This document shows, in pieces, positions 1 through 7,102 of a DNA stretch of 64,000 bases. The notes beneath the pieces are model-generated. The model was not told the origin of the DNA, made no database searches, and saw nothing but the letters and a program-made list of their open reading frames with translations. The stretch lies in contig NZ_JBCNLP010000001.1 of assembly GCF_039595395.1 (NCBI RefSeq), forward strand, positions 3,472,001 through 3,536,000. The letters are read 5' to 3'. Source of the DNA: Novosphingobium sp. (GTDB lineage Bacteria > Pseudomonadota > Alphaproteobacteria > Sphingomonadales > Sphingomonadaceae). Position 1 is the stretch's first letter. Every line of letters starts with the position of its first letter. The position numbers and the translations under genes were made by a program.

Positions 1-140
1 ACGGGACCGGTGTCTTCAGCCGGCTTGGCGGCGTCCTGCTTGGCGGCATCCTGTGCGAATGCTGCCGTGGCCATCAAGGCCGTACCCATAACCAGCGTCG
101 CAACGCCGGTCTTCAATGCATTGTTCATGCGCGTAGTCAT
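1..140 (-). CDS. N-terminal fragment of an exported protein, possibly a TonB-dependent receptor
   Basis: The gene runs off the left edge and only 46 codons are visible. Reading leftwards from an ATG at 140, the product starts MTTRMNNALKTG, has a hydrophobic stretch and a clear signal-peptidase I site (TAAFAQ, about residue 30), then an Ala/Lys/Asp-rich stretch. GAGGTGA lies at a good distance upstream of the ATG. Sphingomonad TonB receptors often have a signal peptide, an Ala/Glu-rich linker and then the plug domain, and the visible end (EDTGPV) would fit the approach to such a plug. That is only a guess: nothing seen excludes another periplasmic or outer-membrane protein. Confidence 0.7.
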   Translation of the reverse strand, partial: MTTRMNNALKTGVATLVMGTALMATAAFAQDAAKQDAAKPAEDTGP

Positions 141-800
141 TGTCACCTCATGAGTGGTTAGAGTCCCAAGTCTCTTCCCGCCCCCTGTTTACCCTCCCGA
201 AAACGTTGAATGACGTCGACACACGCATGTGCCCAGCATGCCGTTTCGACGTCCGAGTCCGTTCAGGTCAGTGACAGCTTCATGGCGTATTTATAATGAG
301 ATACGCCAGCCGCTTACACGCTTGTCAGTTCATTGACGGCCCAATGTTGCAGCCTTGACACACAGGGCAACATGGGCGCCACAGAAGCTCGGCTTGCCTT
401 ATTTCACATTCGCGAAACAAAGTGTCGCAAAATTGAACAATTAACTGCGCATTTTTGAAATTTCATGCCGAATTGTTCAGATTCCCCCGCATCAAGCCTT
501 TGAGGCGCAGCGATCTTTCGCGCAAGCGGGGCAGCCCGTTTGTTGCCGTTATGTGAAAAATTGCAACTCTGCACGAATTACGGATTGACACCGCACGGCT
601 GGCTGACGCGCCTCTAGTCCATTCGGGGCGAGTCCGGCAAGCCCCCGTTATACAAACTTCATGTAAACTTTGAAATTGACTGGATTTTCGTGATTTCGGC
701 GCAATGGCTCTCGCGTTTTTTGCACCATCCGGCATCCCCTCACCCGCCCATTCCGGCCAAGCTTGACCCATCCGGCCATCTCGGGCATGGCTCGCCCTAC
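141..800. other. Gene-free stretch of about 660 bases
   Basis: No open frame here has a plausible ribosome binding site or a protein-like composition. The stretch is less GC-rich than its surroundings and must hold the promoter of the left-edge gene. One inverted repeat stands out: TGGCGTAT at 283-290 and ATACGCCA at 301-308 around a 10-base AT-rich loop, which could be an operator or a small hairpin. The last bases lead into the fluoride riboswitch, so its promoter is expected near 700-790, but no box could be assigned with confidence. Confidence 0.5.
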
Positions 801-880
801 GGCGATGGATTTCCGCCGGGCCGGGTCGCACCGGCCGAACCGCCCACCAAACCCGTTTGGTGGGCTGATGATTCCTACCT
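801..880 (+). promoter_or_regulatory. Fluoride riboswitch (crcB motif)
   Basis: The conserved landmarks of the crcB-motif aptamer occur in order: GGCGATGG at 801-808, CCGCC at 813-817, the pseudoknot segment AACCGCC at 838-844, a hairpin (CCCACCAAA / TTTGGTGGG) at 843-863, and the 3' consensus GGGCTGATGATTCCTACC at 862-879. The aptamer ends 28 bases before the start of a CLC-F type gene, with the AAGGAGG ribosome binding site in between. Known family behaviour is to raise expression of fluoride exporters when fluoride binds. No terminator is visible, so control probably acts on ribosome access; that part is inference. Confidence 0.93.
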
Positions 881-907
881 TTCGCCGCCTGGCAACAAGG
901 AGGAATC

Positions 908-2260
908 ATGCGCGCGACATTCAACCGTCTTTTTCATGCCCTGTCCGGAATCAGCCTGCCGCGCGCTCTGGCCGCGCTGCGCCTGCTGCTGGTGCTGCTC
1001 GTCATGGCGGCTGCGGTGGGGTCGCTCTGCGCCTTCTTCCTGTGGAGCCTCGACACAGCCACCCGTGCCCGTTTCGACCACCCCTGGCTGCTGTTCCTGC
1101 TGCCGCTGGGCGGCGCGGCGATCAGCCTGCTCTACCGCTGGCTGGGGCAGAGCGTGGAGGCGGGCAACAATCTGCTGATCGACCAGATCCATGAGCCGGG
1201 CGGCGGTGTGCCATTGCGCATGGCGCCGCTGATCCTGCTGGGCACGGTGGTCACCCATCTTTTCGGCGGCTCGGCGGGGCGCGAGGGCACAGCGGTTCAG
1301 CTTGGCGGCGCGCTGGCAAGCGGCGCGGCGCGGCTCGCGCGGCTCAATGCGCAGGGGCTGCGGCTGATGCTGATGGCGGGCATTGCGGCAGGGTTCGGCG
1401 CGGTGTTCGGCACACCGCTGGCCGGGGCCTTTTTCGCGCTGGAAGTGCTGGCGGTCGGGCGGATCGAGATGGCCGCGCTGATCCCCTGCCTGATCGCCGC
1501 GCTGGTGGGCGACTGGGTGTGCGGGCTGTGGGGCATTCATCACACCACCTATCGCATTCCCTTTATGGCCTGGCCCAATGGCGCGGCCCCGCTCGATCCG
1601 CTGCTGATCGGCAAGGCGGGGCTGGCGGGCGTGGCCTTCGGGCTGGCCGGGCTGATCTTTGCCGAGGCGAACCATGCGCTGGGCGGCTGGTTGAAGAAGG
1701 TCATCCCGCACCCCGCCTTGCGCAGCATCATCGGCGGTCTGGCGGTGATCGGGCTGACCTATGCGGTGGGCACAAGGGCCTATCTGGGGCTGGGCGTGTG
1801 GTCGCCCGATCCGGCCATGCCGACCATCGTCGGTTTCTTCACCACGCCCGCCGCGCCATGGGACTGGGCCCTGAAGCTGCTGTTCACGGTGGTCACGCTG
1901 TCGAGCGGCTTCAAGGGGGGCGAGGTGACGCCGCTCTTCTTTATCGGCGCGGCATTGGGCAGCGCGCTGGGCGCGGCGCTGGGCGCTCCGGTGGATCTGT
2001 TCGCGGGGCTGGGTTTTGTGGCGGTGTTCGCGGGCGCGGCCAACACGCCGCTGGCCTGCACGATCATGGGGCTGGAGCTGTTCGGCGCGACGCATATGGT
2101 GCCGATCGCGGTGGCCTGCTTTGTGGCCTGTCTGTGCTCGGGCCATAATGGCATCTATCTGTCGCAGCGGATTGCCCTGCCCAAATTCATGGGCCGCCCG
2201 GTGCCGCAGGGCACGACCCTGCGCGATGTGCGGGGCCGCAGACACCGGAACAAGACCTGA
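908..2260 (+). CDS. CLC-F family fluoride/proton antiporter
   Basis: A CLC-family membrane protein of 450 residues with about ten hydrophobic helices. The CLC signature regions carry the variants typical of the fluoride-specific branch: AGNNLL where chloride CLCs have GSGIP, GREGTAVQ (gating Glu kept, Pro replaced by Thr), and GGEVTP in the third filter segment. GHNGIYLSQ near the C-terminus holds a candidate central tyrosine. There are no CBS domains. The start ATG follows AAGGAGGAATC. The riboswitch just upstream independently supports fluoride export over chloride transport. Annotation pipelines usually call such proteins voltage-gated chloride channels; here that name would probably mislead. 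Confidence 0.92.
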   Translation: MRATFNRLFHALSGISLPRALAALRLLLVLLVMAAAVGSLCAFFLWSLDTATRARFDHPWLLFLLPLGGAAISLLYRWLGQSVEAGNNLLIDQIHEPGGGVPLRMAPLILLGTVVTHLFGGSAGREGTAVQLGGALASGAARLARLNAQGLRLMLMAGIAAGFGAVFGTPLAGAFFALEVLAVGRIEMAALIPCLIAALVGDWVCGLWGIHHTTYRIPFMAWPNGAAPLDPLLIGKAGLAGVAFGLAGLIFAEANHALGGWLKKVIPHPALRSIIGGLAVIGLTYAVGTRAYLGLGVWSPDPAMPTIVGFFTTPAAPWDWALKLLFTVVTLSSGFKGGEVTPLFFIGAALGSALGAALGAPVDLFAGLGFVAVFAGAANTPLACTIMGLELFGATHMVPIAVACFVACLCSGHNGIYLSQRIALPKFMGRPVPQGTTLRDVRGRRHRNKT

Positions 2261-2313
2261 CGGAGAGACAGGACGGAACGGTCGGGAAACACTGCCGTTT
2301 CGTCGAGAGACGT

Positions 2314-2348
2314 CATGGGAGCGCGAGGGGGTAACCCCCTCGCATCTT
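2314..2348 (+). repeat. Palindromic repeat family A, copy 1
   Basis: The element reads ATGGGAGCGC, then the hairpin GAGGGGGTAACCCCCTC, then GCATCTT. Three further copies occur at 5557-5589 (inverted), 5760-5794 and 44371-44400. This copy lies between two genes of the same strand; the others lie between convergent genes. It may act as a transcript-end hairpin, but no T-tract follows. Confidence 0.8.
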
Positions 2349-2422
2349 TCTAGCCTTCCTACTTGCCTATCCCTGCTCTTCTTCCCAAGGTCAGGCCTCA
2401 AACCGCAACAGGACCCAAACGC

Positions 2423-3340
2423 ATGCGCCTCGACGATTTCGACCCTAACGACGTGGATGTCGAGGATCAGCGTGGCAAAGGCGGCGGCTTTGGCGGCTTC
2501 GGGGGCTTTTCCGGACAGGGCTTCCAGCTTGGCGGCGGCAGTCTGGGGATCGGCACCATTGCGCTGCTGATGGTGGGCGCCTGGGCGCTGGGGATCAATC
2601 CGCTCAGCGTGCTGGGGCTGGTGAGCGGCGGCGGACAGAGCGCCTATGCCCCCGCCCCGCAGCGCGGCCCGGTTGAGACCGGCAGGGACGCCGCCAGCAG
2701 TTGCACGGTCGACGCCTTCAGCAAGGAAAGCTGCAACGCGCTCTCCTCGCTCAACAAGACATGGCGGACGCTGTTCGCGGCGCGCAACCACAGCTTCGAG
2801 AAACCGAGGCTGGTGTTCTATTCGCAGCGCGGCTCATCGGGCTGCGGCGCGGCGCAGAGCGCGATGGGGCCGTTCTATTGCCCGGCGGATCAGGGCATCT
2901 ATCTCGACACCGATTTCTATCGCGAAATGGAACAGAAGCTGGGCGCGGGCGGGCAGTTCGCGCGCGATTACGTCATCGCCCATGAGTATGGCCACCATGT
3001 GCAGCAGTTGCTGGGCACCTCGACCAAGGTGAGCCGCCTGCAGCGGACCGATCCCGATCAGGCCAATCCGCTCTCGGTGCGGCTGGAGCTGCAGGCCGAT
3101 TGCTACGCTGGCGTCTGGGCCGCGCAGAACAAGGACCGGATGGAGGCGGGCGATATGGAAAGCGGCCTCAACGCCGCGCATCAGATCGGCGACGATGTGC
3201 TGCTGAAAGCGGCGGGCAAGGCGCCGGTGGAGGCCGCCTTCACCCATGGCTCTTCGGAGCAGCGGATGCGCTGGTTGCGCAAGGGGCTTGAAACCGGCGA
3301 TCCGGGCCAGTGCGACACCTTCAAGGCCGCCACGCTGTAA
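2423..3340 (+). CDS. Neutral zinc metallopeptidase, YpfJ-like
   Basis: The protein of 305 residues begins MRLDDFDPN, a hallmark of the YpfJ / neutral zinc metallopeptidase family (PF04228). After a Gly-rich stretch comes one membrane helix (about residues 45-65), then the catalytic domain with HEYGHHVQ, the HExxH zinc site, and a downstream ELQADCYAG that supplies the likely third ligand. An open frame continues upstream to 2363, but the family consensus starts at the ATG at 2423, so that start is preferred. The physiological substrate of this family is not established. The catalytic domain should lie outside the cytoplasmic membrane. Confidence 0.88.
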   Translation: MRLDDFDPNDVDVEDQRGKGGGFGGFGGFSGQGFQLGGGSLGIGTIALLMVGAWALGINPLSVLGLVSGGGQSAYAPAPQRGPVETGRDAASSCTVDAFSKESCNALSSLNKTWRTLFAARNHSFEKPRLVFYSQRGSSGCGAAQSAMGPFYCPADQGIYLDTDFYREMEQKLGAGGQFARDYVIAHEYGHHVQQLLGTSTKVSRLQRTDPDQANPLSVRLELQADCYAGVWAAQNKDRMEAGDMESGLNAAHQIGDDVLLKAAGKAPVEAAFTHGSSEQRMRWLRKGLETGDPGQCDTFKAATL

Positions 3341-3346
3341 ACGACA

Positions 3347-3379
3347 AAGCGGCCCGAGGGGCATCCCGCCGGGCCGCTT
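3347..3379. terminator. Hairpin between convergent genes
   Basis: AAGCGGCCCG at 3347-3356 pairs perfectly with CGGGCCGCTT at 3370-3379 around a 13-base loop. It lies between the metallopeptidase gene and the convergent outer-membrane protein gene, so it could end transcription from both sides. Neither side has a long T-tract. Confidence 0.6.
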
Positions 3380-3398
3380 CATCATCGCTGATCCGTGA

Positions 3399-3998
3399 TC
3401 AGAAGTGGAAGATCACACCGGCCATCGGGCGCAGGCTGTGGAAGTCATAGGTGTCCATCTGGAGGCGCAGGCGCGGCCCGGCATTGCCCGTGGCGCCCTT
3501 CAGCCCGATGTCCTTGGGGCCGACCTCGACACCGACGCCATAGACCCAACTGCTGTGGTCGGAAAAACCGCGGTTGCTGTGGGGGTTGATCCACTCGTAA
3601 CCGGCCGCGACATAGATCAGCCCGCTGTCACCGGCGCGGGCGCCGACGCGGCCCTTCACGCCATATTCCCAGTTGATGTCGTTGAAGCCCTTGGTGCCAT
3701 TGCCTTCCACACCGACGAACACCGGCCCGAGCGGTACATTCACACCCGCCACGCCGCTGATCAGCGCGCCATTCATCGTGCCATGGTTGGGCGAGGTGCC
3801 GAACTCACTGCGATGGTCGAAGCTTTCATAGCCGCCCAGCACACCGACATAGGGCTCGATGCCGAAAGCCTTGGAGCCATCGGGCGCCTTGGGGCCATCA
3901 TCGGCGGGGGCGGACGGCGGAGGGGCGCTGTCCTGCGCGAAAGCGGTGGCCGGGATCAGGCCGAGGCAGGCTGCGGCCAGAAGAACGGATTTTTTCAT
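3399..3998 (-). CDS. Small outer-membrane beta-barrel protein (opacity-like)
   Basis: The product has 199 residues, a classical signal peptide (MKKSVLLAAACLG...TAFAQ), a short Pro/Asp-rich linker, then alternating beta-strand sequence with many Gly and aromatic residues (GIEPYVGVLGGYESF, GVEGNGTKGFND, YVAAGYEW) and a C-terminal strand ending in Phe (VIFHF), as outer-membrane barrels do for BAM recognition. This fits an eight-stranded opacity/OmpW-like barrel. GGAGTTGTGTC precedes the ATG. No enzymatic role is indicated. The gene stands alone and converges with the metallopeptidase gene. Confidence 0.82.
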   Translation of the reverse strand: MKKSVLLAAACLGLIPATAFAQDSAPPPSAPADDGPKAPDGSKAFGIEPYVGVLGGYESFDHRSEFGTSPNHGTMNGALISGVAGVNVPLGPVFVGVEGNGTKGFNDINWEYGVKGRVGARAGDSGLIYVAAGYEWINPHSNRGFSDHSSWVYGVGVEVGPKDIGLKGATGNAGPRLRLQMDTYDFHSLRPMAGVIFHF

Positions 3999-4516
3999 GA
4001 CACAACTCCTTCACGCCGGACATCGCCCGGCATCTTGCTGAATTTCCAAATTGTCCTGTCAGGTTGAAAAGCGGGTGGTCCCTTCACCACACCGGCTTTT
4101 CGGCAGGTCGGCCTGCCTGTCCTCACATCACATCCTGGGCACTTCCGAAATCACCGGATCCGCCTTGATCCGGGGTGATCGGCCACCGGGGCCGTCATGG
4201 GAGGAAACCCGCCGGCAGGGGCATGTTCCGGCAGGAGATCAGGCCGACGGCAACTGTGACATTCACGCTACAGTCTTATCACACAGCGCTATGGTGATGA
4301 AAAAGGCCGAAATCCCCTGCCAGCCGGGCTTTTCAGGCTCCTTGCGGGCAGGCCGGACCATGGGGTTTCCGACAGGCCCCGAGATCGCCTTTTCGGAAAA
4401 GATGCCCACGCCATGGAACTTTCGGGAAAAGCGCCCCTGAAGCAAAATCGCGCATCGACGCGCCAAGGCGTTTCAGGCGATTGCACCCCGGCGCCGGGCC
4501 GGGCATAGCAGGGCTC
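3999..4516. other. Gene-free stretch of about 520 bases
   Basis: Short open frames exist on both strands (for example 4051-4440 on the plus strand) but none has a convincing ribosome binding site, recognisable domain or neighbour logic. The stretch holds the promoter of the leftward outer-membrane protein gene and leads into the lipoprotein gene at 4517. Confidence 0.5.
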
Positions 4517-5535
4517 GTGATCAGCCTTACGCCCCCCCCGTCGCTCGCCCCGCCGCTCGCACAGCCGCCCTCTGGGCCTGGCCCTGTGCCTGATGGCTCT
4601 TTCCGTCACCGGCGGCTGCGCCCATTTCCGCGAGGGCGCCGAGCGCGCACGCGGCCGAGACGATGGCGGCAGCAGCCCGGCAGCCCCCCTGCCCCCGCCG
4701 ACACCCCGCCCCGCACCGGTCGAGCCGACACCGGCCCCCGCGCCGCAACCGGCTCCGGTGCCGGTTGCGCCCCCGCCCCCTCCTGCCACGCCGGTCTCGC
4801 CCGCGCCCGTCACCTCCGCAGAGCCTGACAACAGCAAGGCCGAAGCCGCCTCACGCAAGGCCGCCGCAGCCGCAAGCCGCGCCGCCGAGGCAGACAGCCG
4901 CAAGGCTCAGGCCGCCGCCGACAAGGCCCAGCGCGCTCAGGACAAGGCTGCACGCCGCGCCGAGAAGGAAGCGCCGCCCGCTCCCGCCCCGGTGCGTGAA
5001 CCCATCGCCGTCGCCGGCCCAACCGTCGACCGCGTGCCCGCGCCTGTTCCCCAGCCCGCTCCGGTACCGGTTCCGGCGCCCGTCCCCATGGCCCCCCCCG
5101 GCCTCCGACGAGCCTGCCAGTTCCAGCGCCATCGTCACCTTCGCCAGCACCGCGGGCACGCAATGCGGCGCCTGCGAGACGCTGAAGATCTCCGTCACCT
5201 CCGGCGGCAAGGTGCTGATCGAGAGCGGCCGCTTCAACGGCAATGGCAGCGACTGGCGCTATCGCCGCTCCAGCGCCCATGTCGCCCCCGAGCGCGCCGC
5301 CGCCTTCGCCGCAAGGCTGGCCACATGGCGCCCCCACGGGCGACAGGCCCCCACCTGCGCCGCTCCGGCCGGGCGGGACAGCGGCGTGGTCGTCGAATGG
5401 TTCGAGATGGGCCGCAACGACCAGCTCAACGTCAAGTTTGCTTGCGTGGATGCCCAGACCAGCGAGATGCTGCGCTCCGCCCCCGCGTTGCTGGGGTTGC
5501 GCCAGTTGGACTTCCCTTGGGCGGCTTCGCGCTGA
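4517..5535 (+). pseudogene. Proline-rich lipoprotein gene, broken by two 8-C tracts
   Basis: Three overlapping frames join into one sensible protein if a single C is removed from each of two 8-C runs, at 4532-4539 and 5092-5099. The restored product would start at GTG 4517, have an Arg-rich n-region, a hydrophobic core (LALCLMALSV) and a lipobox (VTGGC), then a long Pro/Ala/Val region, an Ala/Lys/Arg coiled-coil-like segment (KAEAASRKAAAAASRAAEAD), a second Pro-rich linker and a C-terminal globular domain with Cys residues (TQCGACETLKIS, APTCAAP) ending LDFPWAASR. I do not recognise the C-terminal domain. The breaks could be base-calling errors, real mutations or phase-variable tracts. Confidence 0.7.
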
Positions 5536-5556
5536 TTTTCAGATAAGGGAAAAGGA

Positions 5557-5589
5557 AGATGCGAGGGGGTTACCCCCTCGAGCTCCCAG
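5557..5589 (-). repeat. Palindromic repeat family A, copy 2 (inverted)
   Basis: On the minus strand this reads TGGGAGCTCGAGGGGGTAAC followed by CCCCTCGCATCTT, one change from copy 1 outside the hairpin stem. It starts 21 bases after the lipoprotein gene stop and faces copy 3 at 5760-5794, so the two form an inverted pair about 170 bases apart. Confidence 0.78.
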
Positions 5590-5700
5590 AACGTCTTCCG
5601 ACGATAGGGTGGTGGCGCCCGATCGGTGCGCCCCGGCTCTCCACCTGCGCCACTTCAAGCGCCGCAGGCATGAGAACCCTTAAAACTGCGCCATTGATTG

Positions 5701-5794
5701 CTGCCTGCGGCGCGGCGACCTTGCTCAACGCCGAACCCGAAGCGCCAAGGCTGACAACTCATGGGAGCGCGAGGGTGTAACACCCTCGCATCTT
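5701..5794 (+). repeat. Extended family A repeat, copy 3, with compensated hairpin
   Basis: The last 35 bases are a family A element, but the stem reads GAGGGTG-TAA-CACCCTC where the other copies read GAGGGGG-TAA-CCCCCTC: both arms changed so that pairing is kept. The preceding 60 bases (TGCGGCGCGGCGACC, then GCCGAACCCGAAGCG) are shared with 44314-44370, showing a larger repeat unit. It lies between the convergent lipoprotein and repressor genes. Confidence 0.8.
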
Positions 5795-5810
5795 CCCTAC
5801 TTCCAACCCC

Positions 5811-6077
5811 TTACAAATACCGCGCCAATTCACCCAGCTTGGCCAATTCCTCCCGCGTGGCGCGAGGCAGCGGGCCAACCAGATCTTCCAGATGGTGCTC
5901 GATATGGTCGGTCACCAGCAGGGTCTTGGTCTTGTCCAGCGCCGAGACCACCGCCTGCATCTGTTGCGCGATCTGCAAGCCGTCGCGCCCTTCGCTGACC
6001 ATCTCGATGATCTTGGCGAGGTGGCCCTGAGCGCGCTTCAGTCGGTTCAGCAGATCGGGACTGGCGGCATGGCTCAT
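5811..6077 (-). CDS. CsoR/RcnR-family metal-sensing repressor
   Basis: An 88-residue all-helical protein of the CsoR/RcnR/FrmR family: LNRLKRAQGHLAKI is the DNA-contacting helix and the rest matches the four-helix-bundle tetramer fold. Aligned with E. coli RcnR, the metal-ligand positions are His3, His58 and His62 (RcnR His3, His60, His64), but the RcnR Cys35 position is Gly33 and the protein has no cysteine at all. It lies 11 bases downstream of the RcnA-like exporter gene on the same strand, so it most likely represses that operon and responds to nickel or cobalt. Copper or formaldehyde sensing is unlikely without the Cys. The ligand assignment is from alignment by eye. Confidence 0.88.
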   Translation of the reverse strand: MSHAASPDLLNRLKRAQGHLAKIIEMVSEGRDGLQIAQQMQAVVSALDKTKTLLVTDHIEHHLEDLVGPLPRATREELAKLGELARYL

Positions 6078-6088
6078 GGTGGGTCTCG

Positions 6089-6973
6089 TTACCGGGGGAT
6101 ATCCAGCCAGCCATGCACCGCGACATAGAGGCCGACAACCAGAATCAGCAGGCCCGAGACATAGGGCGCGCGGCGCACCAGTTCTCCGAAACCATCCCAG
6201 CGGCGCGAGAGATGCTTGATGCTGAGCGCGGCGATCACGCCCGAGCTGACCATCGTGAGTGCAAGGCCCACGCTAAAGCCCAGCACCAGCACCGCGCCGA
6301 GTACCAGCCGCTTGAGCTGCAGGCACAGCAGCAGCACGGTGATCGCGCCGGGGCATGGCACGAGGCCGCCGGTCAGGCCGAAGATCACGATTTGCGTGGT
6401 GGTGACGTTACGGCTGGCGAAGCGGCGGCGGATGTCTTCGGCATGGGCGCGTTCATGGGCGTCGGCATAGGTGCCGGTGACGAGTTCGAGGCCATGCTCC
6501 TCATCCGCCGTCATGGCTGGGGCGTGGTGGTGATCGTGATGATCGTGGTCATGATGGTGATGATGGCCGTGCCCATGGTGGTGGTCATGGTCATGCCCAT
6601 GATCGTGGTCATGATGATGGTGCCCATGCTGCTCGCGCCGGATGCGCCACAGCATCCACAGCGCCATTGCCACGATGATCAGGCCCGAGGCGAGCTGGAA
6701 ATAGGGCTCGGTGCTTTCGGCATTCAGCCCGCCCAGCAGCCACATGCCGCCCAGCGCCACCAGCCACACCACCAGCGTATGCGAGAGCGTCGCGGCCAGC
6801 CCCAGCAGCACCGCCTGCCGCACCGTGCCGCGCACCGCGATGATGAAGGCGGCCATCATCGTCTTGGAATGGCCCGGCTCCAGCCCGTGGAGCGCGCCCA
6901 GCAGAATGGCAGTGGGAATGAACAGCCAGCCATGGCCGGCGCTGTGCTGAAGAAGGTCGGTGAGATTCGTCAT
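6089..6973 (-). CDS. rcnA: Nickel/cobalt efflux protein, RcnA-like (NicO family)
   Basis: The 294-residue membrane protein carries the NicO/RcnA signature HGLEPGHSKTMM in its first helices and a later LTGGLVPCPGA segment, with about six transmembrane helices. Between the halves is a very His/Asp-rich cytoplasmic loop (about residues 115-150, runs such as HGHHHHHDHDHHDHHH), the usual feature of RcnA-type exporters. The family pumps Ni2+ and Co2+ out of the cytoplasm. The gene is first in a two-gene operon with the repressor, under a G-tract palindrome at 7008-7026. Confidence 0.93.
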   Translation of the reverse strand: MTNLTDLLQHSAGHGWLFIPTAILLGALHGLEPGHSKTMMAAFIIAVRGTVRQAVLLGLAATLSHTLVVWLVALGGMWLLGGLNAESTEPYFQLASGLIIVAMALWMLWRIRREQHGHHHHDHDHGHDHDHHHGHGHHHHHDHDHHDHHHAPAMTADEEHGLELVTGTYADAHERAHAEDIRRRFASRNVTTTQIVIFGLTGGLVPCPGAITVLLLCLQLKRLVLGAVLVLGFSVGLALTMVSSGVIAALSIKHLSRRWDGFGELVRRAPYVSGLLILVVGLYVAVHGWLDIPR

Positions 6974-7007
6974 GCCGCTGCCTCTAGCAGCATTGTGATG
7001 TGAATCC

Positions 7008-7026
7008 TATCCCCTAGGGGGGGATG
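7008..7026. promoter_or_regulatory. Candidate RcnR/CsoR-type operator
   Basis: TATCCCCTAGGGGGGGATG contains the perfect palindrome CCCCTAGGGG (7011-7020) extended into a run of seven Gs, about 35 bases upstream of the rcnA start. RcnR and CsoR-family proteins are known to bind G-tract inverted repeats flanked by AT-containing ends, so the downstream repressor is the likely ligand. Inferred from pattern and position. Confidence 0.7.
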
Positions 7027-7037
7027 CTAGATCAAGC

Positions 7038-7085
7038 AAAAAACAGGCGCTCCGAAACGGCGAAGGATCACCGCTCCGGAGCGCC
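7038..7085 (-). terminator. Rho-independent terminator of the GH3 gene
   Basis: Read on the minus strand, GGCGCTCCG (7085-7077) pairs with CGGAGCGCC (7054-7046) and is followed by TGTTTTTT. It lies 18 bases after the GH3 stop codon and insulates the rcnA promoter from GH3 transcription. Confidence 0.85.
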
Positions 7086-7102
7086 CGTCTATACGCGTCC
7101 GA

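Noticed and set aside
463..1194. Short open frames around the riboswitch, on both strands
   Set aside because: They cross the aptamer and the start of the CLC-F gene and carry no protein-like pattern.
875..2791. Long open frame of 638 codons on the minus strand
   Set aside because: It lies antisense to the CLC-F and peptidase genes, is rich in Arg, Gln and His as shadows of GC-rich genes are, and has no domain or ribosome site.
4051..4440. 129-codon open frame between the porin-like and lipoprotein genes
   Set aside because: No ribosome site, no domain, mixed composition; more likely chance.
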